This document shows positions 8,236 through 18,055 of a stretch of 64,000 bases of DNA, piece after piece (position 1 is the first letter of the stretch; each line of letters starts with the position of its first letter). The notes beneath the pieces are model-generated. The model had not been told where the DNA came from, ran no database searches, and saw only the letters and a list, made by a program, of their open reading frames with translations. A program made the position numbers and the translations under genes. Source of the DNA: Vibrio pelagius (GTDB taxonomy: Bacteria > Pseudomonadota > Gammaproteobacteria > Enterobacterales > Vibrionaceae); contig NZ_AP025503.1 of NCBI RefSeq assembly GCF_024347575.1, positions 744,001 through 808,000 on the forward strand, given 5' to 3'.

Positions 8236-8579
8236 CTTGTTTAACAGCCTCCCACTATCAATATCAGCTCTATTAAACAGCTTAAGTTAAGTTGAATATA
8301 CCCATTACGAAATTGTTGAGTACGTTGGTTTACGGCGTCACTTCAACGACACTCACCTTATAGGTCAGTTTTGTTGCAAATTAATGACAAGTGATACCAG
8401 TTACTCCTCATATGTATGGTAATCAAAGAAGCTTTTCAAGTAGCAAAATCGGGTTGAGTGATTGGACTGACAGACTGAATGGGAAAGTGTTTGTATTTTC
8501 ACCAAATGAGATAACAAACACTTCCCTTATAAATAGAATCACCGATCAATGTGACGCTCGGTTGAAGGTGAGCGGCGTT
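8236..8579. other. Intergenic region downstream of mltF with a long inverted repeat
   Basis: I see no convincing gene. An inverted repeat lies at 8481-8526: GGGAAAGTGTTTGT pairs with ACAAACACTTCCC with one bulged A, closing a 19-base loop. It lies about 55 bp beyond the mltF stop and may end that transcript, although no clear T-run follows. The part next to the small basic gene should contain that gene's promoter. Confidence 0.5.
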
Positions 8580-10178
8580 CTACTCTTCGCTCTGATCTTC
8601 GTCGCTCAACTCGTCGGTTGAGGCTGCATCACTGATACTTGACTCTGCTTCTGAGATGGCGAGCGGTGGAATCACGATAAGGTCTTCCATACTCTCTTCC
8701 AGTGCTTCCTCAGTGCGTTGGTTTACGTGGCCGATGATACTTTGGTAGTAACGACGAATATTCTCTACATAGTTTTTGGCTTCGTCACCACGAGCATAAC
8801 CGTAGCGCGTTTGGCTATAGTACTTCTTCTGTCTTAGTAGAGGCAGTCTGTCTTTTACGTCACTCCAAGAGTCCGGATCGCCACCCTGTGCTTTGGTTAA
8901 TCGACGCGCATCCATCATATGTCCATAGCCAACGTTATAGGAAGCAAGAGCAAACCAGATCTTCTCATGTTGTGTGATGGAGTCAGGGATTCTATTGACG
9001 ATACGACGTAGGTATTCCACACCACCTTGCACCGACTGTTTTGGATCCAAACGGTTCGTTACACCCACACTCTTCGCCGTCGGAAGGGTTAACATCATCA
9101 TGCCTCGCACCCCTGTTGGAGATTTTGCGACTGGGTTCCAGTGCGACTCTTGATATGCAAGGGCTGCAATCAAGCGCCAGTCAAACTCTTGCGAGTACTC
9201 TTGGAATAGTGGTGACCATTTCGGTAGCTTGCTGTCCAGTGCACGAATAAAAGCGCGAGTATCCACGTAATCGAAACTTCCGATGTGACCGATGTATTTC
9301 TCTTCCAGCGTTGCTAGCTCACCAGACTGTTTAAGGTTGCCGAAGAACTCAATCAGCAGCGCATAAAGGCTCTCATCTTCCGATTTTTTTAAGTACCAAG
9401 AGATAGGTTGATCTTCCGTTAGCTCGAATGCAAGCGCGAGATCTGGATAGAGGCGCTGTGCCAGCGATAGTTCAATGGAGTCTGCAACGGTAAAGCGCAG
9501 TTCGCCCTTAGACACTTGTCTCAAAAGATCATTAATGTCTGCATTGCCAACCGACTCGTAAATAAAGTCTGGGTTAGATTGCTGAAGTTGATTTAGAGTC
9601 GGTTCAAAGTGAGATTCTTTAATCACTACAAGGGCAGGAACTAATCTGTCATCGATAGTTGTTAGCTCGCTGCTTTCTTCATTCTGCTCTCTGTTCTGTT
9701 GCTCTATGAATTTCGCTTGGCGTTGGTTCTCAAACTCAATCAGTTGTTCTAGATTACGCGGGCGCCATTGACCTTTCTTGTAAACTACTTGTTGGCTTAC
9801 GTAATAATAAGCTGGCGCAGCACGGTAGCCGCGGGTGTGCTCATTGTTCTGGGCCAAACCTGTTGCGATAAGGTCTATTTCACCTTTTTGTAAGGCAGGG
9901 AATAAGCCTGACAAACGGTATGCAGGTTTCATCTCTAATTGTACGCCGAGCTGCTCGGCAAACTCTCGAGCTAATTCATAATCCAAACCAGCAGGGCCGT
10001 CTGGGCCGATATAGTATGAGAGTTGGTTATTGAGAGTTCCGACCCTTAACACGCCGCGCTCTCGGATCTGCTCCAAGTCGCTTTTCGGTTCCGACTCAAT
10101 TTGGCATCCCGCTAAACCGGTAATGGTGATTGCGACGAGAAGAAGTTTGGATGAAAAAATGCGTGTAAGTGTATGCAT
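8580..10178 (-). CDS. mltF: Membrane-bound lytic murein transglycosylase F
   Basis: MltF cleaves peptidoglycan glycan strands to 1,6-anhydromuropeptides at the outer membrane. It has an N-terminal signal with a lipobox-like LAGC around residue 25. A periplasmic solute-binding (SBP_bac_3) domain runs from about 40 to 270 (GVLRVGTLNNQLSYY, GLDYELAREFAEQLGV). The C-terminal SLT domain has catalytic E344 in YQESHWNP, then SPTGVRGMMMLT and ASYNVGYGHM. The acidic C-terminal tail is rich in Glu and Ser. ATG 10178 is preferred over TTG 10181. It is divergent from purL. Confidence 0.94.
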   Translation of the reverse strand: MHTLTRIFSSKLLLVAITITGLAGCQIESEPKSDLEQIRERGVLRVGTLNNQLSYYIGPDGPAGLDYELAREFAEQLGVQLEMKPAYRLSGLFPALQKGEIDLIATGLAQNNEHTRGYRAAPAYYYVSQQVVYKKGQWRPRNLEQLIEFENQRQAKFIEQQNREQNEESSELTTIDDRLVPALVVIKESHFEPTLNQLQQSNPDFIYESVGNADINDLLRQVSKGELRFTVADSIELSLAQRLYPDLALAFELTEDQPISWYLKKSEDESLYALLIEFFGNLKQSGELATLEEKYIGHIGSFDYVDTRAFIRALDSKLPKWSPLFQEYSQEFDWRLIAALAYQESHWNPVAKSPTGVRGMMMLTLPTAKSVGVTNRLDPKQSVQGGVEYLRRIVNRIPDSITQHEKIWFALASYNVGYGHMMDARRLTKAQGGDPDSWSDVKDRLPLLRQKKYYSQTRYGYARGDEAKNYVENIRRYYQSIIGHVNQRTEEALEESMEDLIVIPPLAISEAESSISDAASTDELSDEDQSEE

Positions 10179-10315
10179 CAAAATGAAATCTCAAAAAAGT
10201 AACGTCCCTTTATATCAAACCGTTTACTCTCGGCAAAGTGACTTTAGGTAAACAGCGGTAAAAGTGGCCAGAAATGCAGCAAAAGTAACAATTGCCAAGA
10301 AACATGAAAAAAATG

Positions 10316-10366
10316 ACGCAAACGGTTGCTTTTTTGGTTACGTCACAAAAACAATTGCTATATAAT
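10316..10366 (+). promoter_or_regulatory. purL promoter with PurR-like operator
   Basis: ACGCAAACGGTTGCTT (10316-10331) closely matches the PurR consensus ANGCAANCGNTTNCNT. A perfect -10 TATAAT lies at 10361-10366, with a weak -35 (TTACGT, 10338-10343) 17 bp upstream, so the operator abuts the promoter. This is the expected purine repression of purL; PurR binding itself is inferred. Confidence 0.75.
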
Positions 10367-10485
10367 GCGCCCGCAACAGAGAGGTGGAATCGGCATAAGT
10401 TCGAAGAAAACAGTTAGGTTACTCCTAAAACCCACTGAATTTATACCAATATCACCTTAATCAATTGCATAAGAGACCTAAGCAC

Positions 10486-13400
10486 ATGAGAATTTTTCGT
10501 GGCTCCCCAGCTCTATCTGAATTTCGTGTTAACAAGCTTTTAGAGCTTTGTCGTGAACTTGGCTTACCTGTTACAGGCATCTACGCTGAATTTGCGCACT
10601 TTGCCGATCTAACAGCAGACCTAAATGATCAAGAAGTTGAGAAACTAGAAAAACTTCTGACTTATGGCCCGACGATTGAAGAGCATGAACCGCAAGGTCT
10701 TCTTCTATTAGCAACTCCTCGCCCAGGCACCATTTCGCCTTGGTCTTCAAAATCGACGGATATCGCAAACAACTGTGGTCTAGATAAGATCGCACGTCTT
10801 GAGCGCGGTACCGCTTACTATATCGAATCATCGGTAGAACTTTCTGAGCTACAACTGGTTGAGCTTAAAGCGATCCTGCACGATCGTATGATGGAAGTTA
10901 TCTTCACTGATTTCGAATCTGCAACGGCACTTTTCCAAGTGGCAGAGCCTGCTCCGGTAGCAGACGTAGACCTGTTAAAAGGCGGTCGTGCTGCGCTTGA
11001 GAACGCAAACGTTACCTTAGGCCTTGCACTTGCGGACGATGAAATCGAGTACCTTTACGATGCGTTCGTAAACAAGCTAGATCGTAACCCAACCGACATC
11101 GAACTAATGATGTTTGCACAGGCGAACTCAGAGCACTGTCGTCACAAGATCTTCAACGCAGACTGGACTATCGACGGCGTTAAGCAAGAGAAGTCTCTGT
11201 TTAAGATGATCAAAAACACATTCGAAACCACGCCAGAAAACGTGCTGTCTGCATACAAAGATAACGCAGCAGTTATGGTGGGTTCAGATGTAGGTCGATT
11301 CTTCCCGAACCCAGAAACTCGCCAGTACGGTTACAACCAAGAGAAAGCACACATCCTAATGAAGGTGGAAACGCACAACCACCCAACGGCGATCTCTCCT
11401 TGGCCGGGCGCTTCTACAGGTTCAGGTGGTGAAATCCGTGATGAAGGTGCGACTGGTATCGGTGGTAAGCCAAAAGCGGGTCTAGTTGGTTTTACAACCT
11501 CTAACTTACGTATTCCTGGTTTTGAACAGCCATGGGAAACAGATTTCGGTAAGCCGGGTCGCATCGTTAACGCTTTAGATATCATGCTAGAAGGCCCACT
11601 TGGTGGCGCGGCGTTCAACAACGAATTTGGTCGTCCAAACCTACTTGGTTACTTCCGTACTTACGAAGAAAAAGTTAACTCACACGCAGGTGAAGAGGTT
11701 CGTGGTTACCACAAGCCAATCATGATTGCTGGTGGTATGGGTAATATTCGTGACGAGCACGTTCAGAAGAAAGAGATCCCAGTAGGTGCAAGCCTAATCG
11801 TACTTGGTGGTCCTGCAATGAACATCGGCCTTGGCGGTGGTGCAGCTTCTTCAATGGCATCTGGTCAATCAGCAGAAGACCTAGATTTCGCTTCAGTACA
11901 GCGTGAAAACCCAGAGATGGAACGCCGCTGTCAGGAAGTGATCGACCGTTGTTGGCAACTTGGTGATGCTAACCCAATTGCGTTCATCCACGATGTGGGC
12001 GCGGGCGGTATCTCGAACGCACTTCCAGAGCTGGTAGACGATGGCGAACGTGGTGGTATCTTCCAACTGCGTGATGTACCAAACGACGAACCAGGCATGA
12101 GCCCACTTGAGATCTGGTGTAACGAATCTCAAGAGCGTTACGTAATGGCAGTTGCGCCAGAGAACATGGAAGTATTCGATGCGATCTGTAAGCGTGAACG
12201 TGCACCATACGCAGTTGTTGGTATCGCAACAGAAGAGCGTGAGCTTAAACTTGAAGATTCACATTTCGAGAACACGCCAATCGACATGCCAATGGATGTG
12301 CTTTTAGGTAAGACACCTAAGATGCACCGTGATGCGAAAACGCTAAAAGCGAACAACCCAGCGATTAACCGTGACGGTATCGAGCTAAACGAAGCCGTGG
12401 ATCGTGTTCTACGTCTTCCAACGGTTGCAGAAAAAACATTCCTAATCACTATCGGTGACCGCACGGTGACTGGTCTTGTTGCGCGTGACCAAATGGTTGG
12501 CCCGTGGCAGGTTCCAGTAGCAAACTGCGCGGTAACCGCAGCAAGCTACGACACTTACCACGGCGAAGCAATGTCGATGGGTGAGCGTACACCAGTTGCT
12601 CTACTAGATTTCGGTGCTTCAGCTCGTCTAGCGGTTGGTGAAGCAATCACGAACATTGCAGCGACAAACATTGGTGATATCAAACACATTAAACTGTCTG
12701 CGAACTGGATGTCTCCAGCAGGTCACCCAGGTGAAGATGCAGGTCTTTACGAAGCGGTGAAAGCTGTGGGTGAAGAGCTATGTCCAGCTCTTGGCCTAAC
12801 TATCCCAGTTGGTAAAGACTCAATGTCGATGAAGACGAAGTGGGAAGAGAATGGCGAGCAGAAAGAAGTAACGTCTCCGCTATCTCTAATCATCACTGCA
12901 TTTGCTCGTGTTGAAGATGTACGTAAGACAATCACACCTCAGCTTCGTACAGATAAAGGCAATACTAGCCTTGTTCTAATCGACCTAGGTAACGGTCAAA
13001 ACCGTCTAGGTGCAACGGCTCTAGCACAGGTTTACAAGCAGCTTGGTGATAAGCCAGCAGACGTAGATAACGCAGCACAGCTAAAAGGTTTCTACGAAGG
13101 CGTTCAAACTCTTGTCGCGAACGACCAAGTAGTGGCTTACCACGATAAGGGCGATGGAGGTCTATTCGTTACTCTTGCTGAGATGGCATTCGCCGGTCAC
13201 TGTGGCGTTAAAGCTGACATCGCTGACCTTTATTCAGAAGAGAAGGGCGAAGACGCACTAGCAGCACTATTCAACGAAGAGCTAGGTGCAGTACTTCAGG
13301 TTAGGAATGATGACCTAGATTCTGTACTTTCAACGCTAGCAGCGAACGGCCTTGAAGCATGTTCACACGTAATTGGTTCTGTAGAAGCATCTGATGAGCT

Positions 13401-14397
13401 AGTGATCACTTCTGGTGAGTCGGTCGTTCTTGAGCGTAACCGTACTGAACTACGTACTATCTGGGCTGAGACAACGCATAAGATGCAAGGTCTACGTGAC
13501 AACCCAGCATGTGCTGACCAAGAGCACGAAGCGAAGAAAGACAACTCGGACCCAGGTCTGAACGTTAAGCTAAGCTTCGATGTGAACGAAGACATTGCAG
13601 CACCGTTTATCAACACTGGCGCTAAACCTAAGATGGCAATTCTGCGTGAGCAAGGTGTTAACTCTCACGTTGAGATGGCAGCAGCGTTCGACCGTGCAGG
13701 TTTTGAAGCAACAGATATTCACATGAGCGACATCCTAACGGGTCAAGCAGTGCTAGAAGAATACCAAGGCCTTGTCGCTTGTGGTGGCTTCTCTTACGGT
13801 GACGTACTTGGTGCGGGTGAAGGTTGGGCGAAATCTATCCTGTTCAACGAGCAAGCTCGTAACCAGTTTGAAGGCTTCTTCCAGCGTGAAGATACCTTCT
13901 CTCTAGGTGTATGTAACGGCTGTCAGATGCTATCAAACCTGAAAGAGCTAATCCCAGGTGCAGACCTATGGCCACGCTTCGTTCGTAACGAGTCTGAGCG
14001 TTTTGAAGCTCGCTTCAGCCTAGTAGAAGTTCAGAAATCTGATTCAGTATTCTTCGACGGCATGGCGGGTTCTCGTATGCCAATCGCAGTGTCTCACGGT
14101 GAAGGTCGCGTAGAAGTGCGTGATGCTGAACACCTAGCGGCGATTGAAGCATCAGGTACGGTTGCAGTTCGTTACGTGGATAACCACGGCAATGCGACTC
14201 AGCAATACCCGAACAACCCGAACGGTTCACCAAACGCAATCACAGGTCTAACGACTCAAGATGGCCGCGTTACTATCATGATGCCGCACCCAGAGCGTGT
14301 ATTCCGTACAGTAGCGAACTCATGGTCTCCAGAAGGTTGGGGTGAGAACGGTGCTTGGATGCGTATGTTCCAAAACGCACGTAAGAATCTAGGTTAA
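10486..14397 (+). CDS. purL: Phosphoribosylformylglycinamidine synthase PurL (large, single-chain type)
   Basis: PurL converts FGAR, ATP and glutamine to FGAM in step four of purine synthesis. This is the 1303-residue single-chain form. It has an N-terminal PurS-like domain, two AIRS-type synthase halves ([31 protein letters not shown]) and a C-terminal class I glutaminase. The glutaminase nucleophile is C1143 (GVCNGCQ), with the H-x-E pair in MMPHPERVF. The start at 10486 gives [19 protein letters not shown], matching known PurL N-termini; the frame extends upstream only through a TTG. Codon use is strongly biased, as expected for a highly expressed gene. Confidence 0.98.
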   Translation: MRIFRGSPALSEFRVNKLLELCRELGLPVTGIYAEFAHFADLTADLNDQEVEKLEKLLTYGPTIEEHEPQGLLLLATPRPGTISPWSSKSTDIANNCGLDKIARLERGTAYYIESSVELSELQLVELKAILHDRMMEVIFTDFESATALFQVAEPAPVADVDLLKGGRAALENANVTLGLALADDEIEYLYDAFVNKLDRNPTDIELMMFAQANSEHCRHKIFNADWTIDGVKQEKSLFKMIKNTFETTPENVLSAYKDNAAVMVGSDVGRFFPNPETRQYGYNQEKAHILMKVETHNHPTAISPWPGASTGSGGEIRDEGATGIGGKPKAGLVGFTTSNLRIPGFEQPWETDFGKPGRIVNALDIMLEGPLGGAAFNNEFGRPNLLGYFRTYEEKVNSHAGEEVRGYHKPIMIAGGMGNIRDEHVQKKEIPVGASLIVLGGPAMNIGLGGGAASSMASGQSAEDLDFASVQRENPEMERRCQEVIDRCWQLGDANPIAFIHDVGAGGISNALPELVDDGERGGIFQLRDVPNDEPGMSPLEIWCNESQERYVMAVAPENMEVFDAICKRERAPYAVVGIATEERELKLEDSHFENTPIDMPMDVLLGKTPKMHRDAKTLKANNPAINRDGIELNEAVDRVLRLPTVAEKTFLITIGDRTVTGLVARDQMVGPWQVPVANCAVTAASYDTYHGEAMSMGERTPVALLDFGASARLAVGEAITNIAATNIGDIKHIKLSANWMSPAGHPGEDAGLYEAVKAVGEELCPALGLTIPVGKDSMSMKTKWEENGEQKEVTSPLSLIITAFARVEDVRKTITPQLRTDKGNTSLVLIDLGNGQNRLGATALAQVYKQLGDKPADVDNAAQLKGFYEGVQTLVANDQVVAYHDKGDGGLFVTLAEMAFAGHCGVKADIADLYSEEKGEDALAALFNEELGAVLQVRNDDLDSVLSTLAANGLEACSHVIGSVEASDELVITSGESVVLERNRTELRTIWAETTHKMQGLRDNPACADQEHEAKKDNSDPGLNVKLSFDVNEDIAAPFINTGAKPKMAILREQGVNSHVEMAAAFDRAGFEATDIHMSDILTGQAVLEEYQGLVACGGFSYGDVLGAGEGWAKSILFNEQARNQFEGFFQREDTFSLGVCNGCQMLSNLKELIPGADLWPRFVRNESERFEARFSLVEVQKSDSVFFDGMAGSRMPIAVSHGEGRVEVRDAEHLAAIEASGTVAVRYVDNHGNATQQYPNNPNGSPNAITGLTTQDGRVTIMMPHPERVFRTVANSWSPEGWGENGAWMRMFQNARKNLG

Positions 14398-14463
14398 TCT
14401 GACGTAGTTTAATACACATCTTGGTTGGTATTGCACACTAGCTAAGTTCACGGGAAAAAGTTT

Positions 14464-14494
14464 AAAGCGCAGGTCGAAAGGCCTGCGCTTTTTT
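14464..14494 (+). terminator. purL terminator
   Basis: The stem AAAGCGCAGGTC / GGCCTGCGCTTT (one G-T pair) has a GAAA loop and is followed by a T-run. Confidence 0.92.
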
Positions 14495-14555
14495 AATATA
14501 AACTGTGACTGGTATCGGCCGCTGAGAAAGCATAACGTTGTCCATTTTCTAAAGA

Positions 14556-14592
14556 TAAAAGAAAAGCCGCTGGAGTTTAATTCCAGCGGCTT
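14556..14592 (-). terminator. dapD terminator
   Basis: AAGCCGCTGGA / TCCAGCGGCTT is a perfect 11-bp stem with a 7-base loop. Read on the minus strand it is followed by a T-rich tract (14556-14563) just after the dapD stop. Confidence 0.88.
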
Positions 14593-14619
14593 AGTGTTTT
14601 TTAGCGACTAGTGTTTAGA

Positions 14620-15651
14620 TTAGTTGTTGCTGTGCAGCTCGCTGTTTAGTTCAACCGCTGATTTGTTAGCAAGACATTCGATTTGACCAGTCACTGAGTT
14701 GCGACGGAATAGTAGGTCAGAAACGCCAGCTAGGTCACGAGCTTTAACCACTTCAACTTCTTGGCCAGAAGAGTCAAGCATACGTACTTTAGAGCCAGCA
14801 GTTACATACAGACCAGACTCGACCGTACAACGGTCACCTAGTGGGAAACCAAGACCCGCGTTTGCGCCAAGCAGTGAGTTTTCACCGATAGAAACGACAA
14901 CCGTACCGCCACCAGATAGCGTACCCATGATAGAAGCGCCGCCGCCGATGTCAGAACCGTTACCAACAACAACACCTGCAGAGATACGACCTTCAACCAT
15001 GCTCACGCCAGTCGTACCTGCATTGAAGTTGATGAAGCCTTCGTGCATAACGGTAGTGCCTTCACCTACATGTGCACCTAGACGAACGCGAGACGTATCA
15101 GCGATACGAACGCCTGCTGGTACTACGTAATCCACCATTTTCGGGAATTTGTCTACGCAATCTACAGACAGAGCACGACCTGCTAGGCGAGCTTCGATTT
15201 GGCGATCTGCTAGCTCAGGAAGATCGATTGGGCCTTCGTTTGTCCATGCGATGTTGTGCAGTAGACCAAAGATGCCATCTAGTACCGTGCCGTGTGGTTG
15301 CACTAGGCGGTTAGAGATAAGTTGTAGCTTAAGGAAGCCTTCAGCAACTGAAGCTGGTTTCTCGTCTGTAGCAAGAACAACAACAACCAGTGGTTGCTCA
15401 GATGCTGCTGCTTTTTCTGCGAAAGATGCGTTTGCAGAATCGTCGTTTGCTGCGAATGCTTTCGCCAGTTCTGCGCTTTGTGCAGCAGAGATTTCGATAG
15501 CTTGGTTGCCTTCAGTGTAACCTGCAACTTCAGCAACAGCGGCTACAAGCGCGTCGCTTGGGTTTAGAAGTGGGTTAGGGAAGAACGCTTCAATGATTTT
15601 ATTGTCGCGGTTTTTGGTTGCCGTACCAAAGGCCAGTGAAAAGTAAGCCAT
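14620..15651 (-). CDS. dapD: Tetrahydrodipicolinate N-succinyltransferase
   Basis: DapD uses succinyl-CoA to succinylate tetrahydrodipicolinate in the lysine and meso-diaminopimelate pathway. The 343-residue protein belongs to the longer DapD class found in vibrios and pseudomonads: an N-terminal MAYFSLAFGTATKNRDNK domain, then a left-handed beta-helix made of hexapeptide repeats (VRLGAHVGEGTTVMHEGFIN, GNGSDIGGGASIMGT, GENSLLGANAGLGFPLGD). The start at 15651 is fixed by GGAG about 8 bases upstream, although the frame stays open to 15729. It is monocistronic, with its own terminator. Confidence 0.95.
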   Translation of the reverse strand: MAYFSLAFGTATKNRDNKIIEAFFPNPLLNPSDALVAAVAEVAGYTEGNQAIEISAAQSAELAKAFAANDDSANASFAEKAAASEQPLVVVVLATDEKPASVAEGFLKLQLISNRLVQPHGTVLDGIFGLLHNIAWTNEGPIDLPELADRQIEARLAGRALSVDCVDKFPKMVDYVVPAGVRIADTSRVRLGAHVGEGTTVMHEGFINFNAGTTGVSMVEGRISAGVVVGNGSDIGGGASIMGTLSGGGTVVVSIGENSLLGANAGLGFPLGDRCTVESGLYVTAGSKVRMLDSSGQEVEVVKARDLAGVSDLLFRRNSVTGQIECLANKSAVELNSELHSNN

Positions 15652-15929
15652 GTTGAATCTCCATGTGTTGAGTCTTGATTTTGCTATATCTTCATTTGCT
15701 GTTCGTGTGGTGAGCAGCTTGGGTAGCAAACGTTAATTTAATTGCGTTTATCATAAAGAGAGCGCCCTCGTTATGAAAGGGCGCATGGGGAGAAAGTCTG
15801 TAAAATGATATTGCTTGTCTTTTAAGAGATATATTTCTGCAACCAGATAAAGTGAAACTTGAGCCGTTTTATGTCTACAAACGACCTTCAACCAAGCGTT
15901 CACCAAACACACTTGACCATACCGAGAAC
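15652..15929. other. Leader and upstream region of dapD
   Basis: There is no convincing gene; an open frame of 64 codons at 15751-15945 lacks a ribosome site and overlaps structure. A hairpin GCGCCCT / AGGGCGC lies at 15762-15784 (9-base loop). On the minus strand it is followed by TATGAT near 15750, a possible dapD -10. The hairpin may be a leader element or part of an operator. Confidence 0.4.
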
Positions 15930-15958
15930 AAAAAATAGCCAGCATAATCGCTGGCTAT
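15929..15958 (-). terminator. Terminator of the GGGtGRT gene
   Basis: ATAGCCAGC / GCTGGCTAT forms a 9-bp stem with a 6-base loop. On the minus strand it is followed by six T residues, 47 bp beyond the GGGtGRT stop. Confidence 0.9.
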
Positions 15959-16004
15959 CTGTTTCACGTTATTGTTGTTTTTATCTCTGTTGTGAAGGCT
16001 AGGC

Positions 16005-16985
16005 TTAGGCTGCTTGGCTCACGGCTACCGCCAGCGCCACCGTCGCTCCTACCATAGGGTTGTTACCCATGCCGATGAACCCCATCATAGCCACGTGAGC
16101 TGGAACAGAAGAGCTGCCTGCAAACTGTGCGTCGGCGTGCATTCTACCCATGGTATCTGTCATGCCGTATGAAGCAGGGCCTGCGGCCACGTTATCTGGG
16201 TGTAAAGTTCGACCTGTACCACCGCCTGAAGCGACTGAGAAGTAAGGTAAACCTTGGCGAGTACGTTCAGCCTTGTAGATTCCCGCAACGGGGTGTTGGA
16301 AGCGCGTAGGGTTGGTTGAGTTACCCGTAATACTGACATCCACTTGTTCACGATGCATGATAGCAACCCCTTCACGAACATCATCGGCACCATAACATAG
16401 GATCTCTCCGCGAGGGCCTTGTGAGAAACGGCGGCGCTCGGTTTCAATTAGCTCACCTGTTTGGTAGTCAAACTGAGTACGCACGTAGGTAAAACCATTG
16501 ATACGAGAGATTAGATAAGCGGCATCTTTTCCCAAACCATTTAGGATCACTTTGAGTGGTTTAGTGCGAGATTTGTTGACGTTGAGTGCAATTTTGATTG
16601 CGCCTTCGGCGGCAGCAAAAGATTCATGACCCGCTAAAAAGGCGAAACAGCCACTCTCTTCATTTAGCAAACGCGCCGCCAATGCTCCATGACCAATACC
16701 GACTTGGCGTTGCTCTGCAACACTACCTGCCTTGGTATAGGCTTGGAGCGCTTCACCAATAATATTTGCGGCTTGTTCTGCGGTCTCAGCTTTACGATAA
16801 AGTGCTAGTGCCGTACCTAGTGTGTAGGCTTCACTGGCGCTGTCGAACGCAATAGGTTGGGTGTCCATCACCAATGCTTTCGGGTCAACATCATGCTCTA
16901 AACAGTATTGGTAGGCTTGGTCGAGAGACTCTAAGTTCATTTCAGCCAATACACGAGTTACTGATGGATTATTTAGTGTGTTCAT
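16005..16985 (-). CDS. GGGtGRT family protein, function unknown
   Basis: A 326-residue cytosolic protein carrying the signature that names its family, GGGTGRT, at residues 254-260 (VASGGGTGRTLHPDN). Other glycine-rich conserved stretches are RQVGIGHGALAARLL, AGHESFAAAEGAIK and GFIGMGNNPMVGA at the C-terminus. No catalytic motif of a known enzyme class is evident. The gene lies 21 bp after the NifU-like scaffold gene and ends at a strong terminator, so the two form a two-gene operon. That pairing suggests a joint role in iron-sulfur or related cofactor handling, which is an inference. The unit sits behind a candidate fluoride riboswitch. Confidence 0.88.
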   Translation of the reverse strand: MNTLNNPSVTRVLAEMNLESLDQAYQYCLEHDVDPKALVMDTQPIAFDSASEAYTLGTALALYRKAETAEQAANIIGEALQAYTKAGSVAEQRQVGIGHGALAARLLNEESGCFAFLAGHESFAAAEGAIKIALNVNKSRTKPLKVILNGLGKDAAYLISRINGFTYVRTQFDYQTGELIETERRRFSQGPRGEILCYGADDVREGVAIMHREQVDVSITGNSTNPTRFQHPVAGIYKAERTRQGLPYFSVASGGGTGRTLHPDNVAAGPASYGMTDTMGRMHADAQFAGSSSVPAHVAMMGFIGMGNNPMVGATVALAVAVSQAA

Positions 16986-17006
16986 AGTCAGGTTCCTCTT
17001 TGGCGA

Positions 17007-17699
17007 TTAGTGTTGGCGTGGATTGATGGTTTTCGCGGCTTCATCGAAGCGGCCATAGGTGCCAGTGGCAAGCTCAGCGGCTTCAGCAGCTGGTGTACCT
17101 TGATTCATGGCTTTCATCATTTTGCCAAGGTTGAGGTATTGATAACCGATCACTTCGCTGTGTTCGTCCAACGCAAGCTGAGTCACGTAGCCTTCTGCGA
17201 GCTCCATATATCGCACCCCTTTCGCGGCTGTCGAGTAACTGGTGCCGACTTGGCTGCGTTGTGTTTGTCCTAAATCTTCCAATGCAGCGCCAATTTCGAG
17301 GCCGCCCTCAGAGAATGCCGATTGAGTTCGACCATAGACAAACTGAAGAAAGATTTCGCGCATCGCGACGTTGATTGCATCGCATACTAAGTCAGTATTA
17401 AGCGCTTCAAGGATGGTTTTTCCTGTCAGGATTTCAGCGGCCATCGCAGCCGATTGAGTCATGCCTGAACAACCGATGGTTTCAATTAACGCTTCTTCAA
17501 TGATGCCATTTTTGACGTTGAGGGTTAGTTTGGCGGCGCCTTGTTGTGGAGCACAAGCTCCTACACCGTGACTTAAACCAGAGATAGCAATCACGTCTTT
17601 CGGGCTGACCATCGCGCCTTCAACGGGAATAGGGGCAGATGCATGAAGATCGCCACGTTGAATCGGACACATATTTTGGATTTCAGATGAGTATTGCAT
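17007..17699 (-). CDS. NifU/IscU-like iron-sulfur scaffold homologue
   Basis: A 230-residue protein resembling the NifU N-terminal (IscU) scaffold fold. It has three cysteines in the places expected for cluster ligands: C49 (GVGACAPQQGAAKL), C77 (IGCSGMTQSAAMAAEILTGKT) and C106 (DLVCDAI). C11 is extra. The C-terminal 100 residues are not part of a typical IscU. It is not the isc operon scaffold: no iscS, iscA or hscA lies nearby, and it is paired instead with the GGGtGRT gene. A cluster-assembly role is inferred from the fold only. The 185-bp leader carries a candidate fluoride riboswitch and a terminator-like hairpin. Confidence 0.82.
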   Translation of the reverse strand: MQYSSEIQNMCPIQRGDLHASAPIPVEGAMVSPKDVIAISGLSHGVGACAPQQGAAKLTLNVKNGIIEEALIETIGCSGMTQSAAMAAEILTGKTILEALNTDLVCDAINVAMREIFLQFVYGRTQSAFSEGGLEIGAALEDLGQTQRSQVGTSYSTAAKGVRYMELAEGYVTQLALDEHSEVIGYQYLNLGKMMKAMNQGTPAAEAAELATGTYGRFDEAAKTINPRQH

Positions 17700-17809
17700 A
17701 GTGTTTTCTCACTTATAAAGTCGATGAAGACCTCGAACGTTGAGAAAACAGGACATGTTGGAAGAGGTGTGACTAATTTCACTACAGATCTTACGTATCG
17801 TGACACCAA

Positions 17810-17831
17810 GAAAAAAGAGCAAACAACGCTC
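17810..17831 (-). terminator. Terminator-like hairpin in the leader of the NifU-like gene
   Basis: On the minus strand GAGC(G) / (T)GCTC forms a short stem directly followed by six T residues (17811-17816). It lies between the riboswitch aptamer and the gene, so it could be the expression platform. The stem is only 4-5 bp, hence moderate confidence. Confidence 0.45.
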
Positions 17832-17884
17832 GTAAAATGGTGGGTATAACGATACTACCAACAGGCTTACCTGTTTTCGATTCT

Positions 17885-17960
17885 GTAGGAGTCATTAGCA
17901 CGGTTCGATATGAACGGGCGGTTGAAGCTAGAAAGCTTAGGTGGAACCCCATCACCTGAT
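17885..17960 (-). promoter_or_regulatory. Candidate fluoride riboswitch (crcB motif)
   Basis: Read on the minus strand, three blocks appear in the order and spelling of the fluoride aptamer: GGTGATGGGGTTCCAC (17956-17941), AACCGC (17923-17918) and GCTAATGACTCCTAC (17899-17885). GGTG pairs with CACC across the first block, and GGGGTT pairs with GACTCC of the last block (with wobbles), as in the crcB motif. A small hairpin AAGCT-TTCT-AGCTT (17925-17938) is inserted between the blocks, and an imperfect stem containing GTTC/GAAC lies before the last block. Such riboswitches turn genes on when fluoride is bound. Here the downstream unit is NifU-like plus GGGtGRT, not a fluoride exporter. Confidence 0.8.
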
Positions 17961-18055
17961 GGCGAATAGATTAGATCTCAATCACACTTTCTTGCAAGGG
18001 AATGTTTAGAGCAATGTTAACTATAAACTCGCTTCATTATATTTCGATAGATATA

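Noticed and set aside
14699..15130. 143-codon frame antisense to dapD
   Set aside because: Composition (Thr/Pro/Ser-rich) is that of a shadow of the beta-helix repeats.
15751..15945. 64-codon minus-strand frame upstream of dapD
   Set aside because: Overlaps the GGGtGRT terminator and the dapD leader hairpin; no ribosome site.
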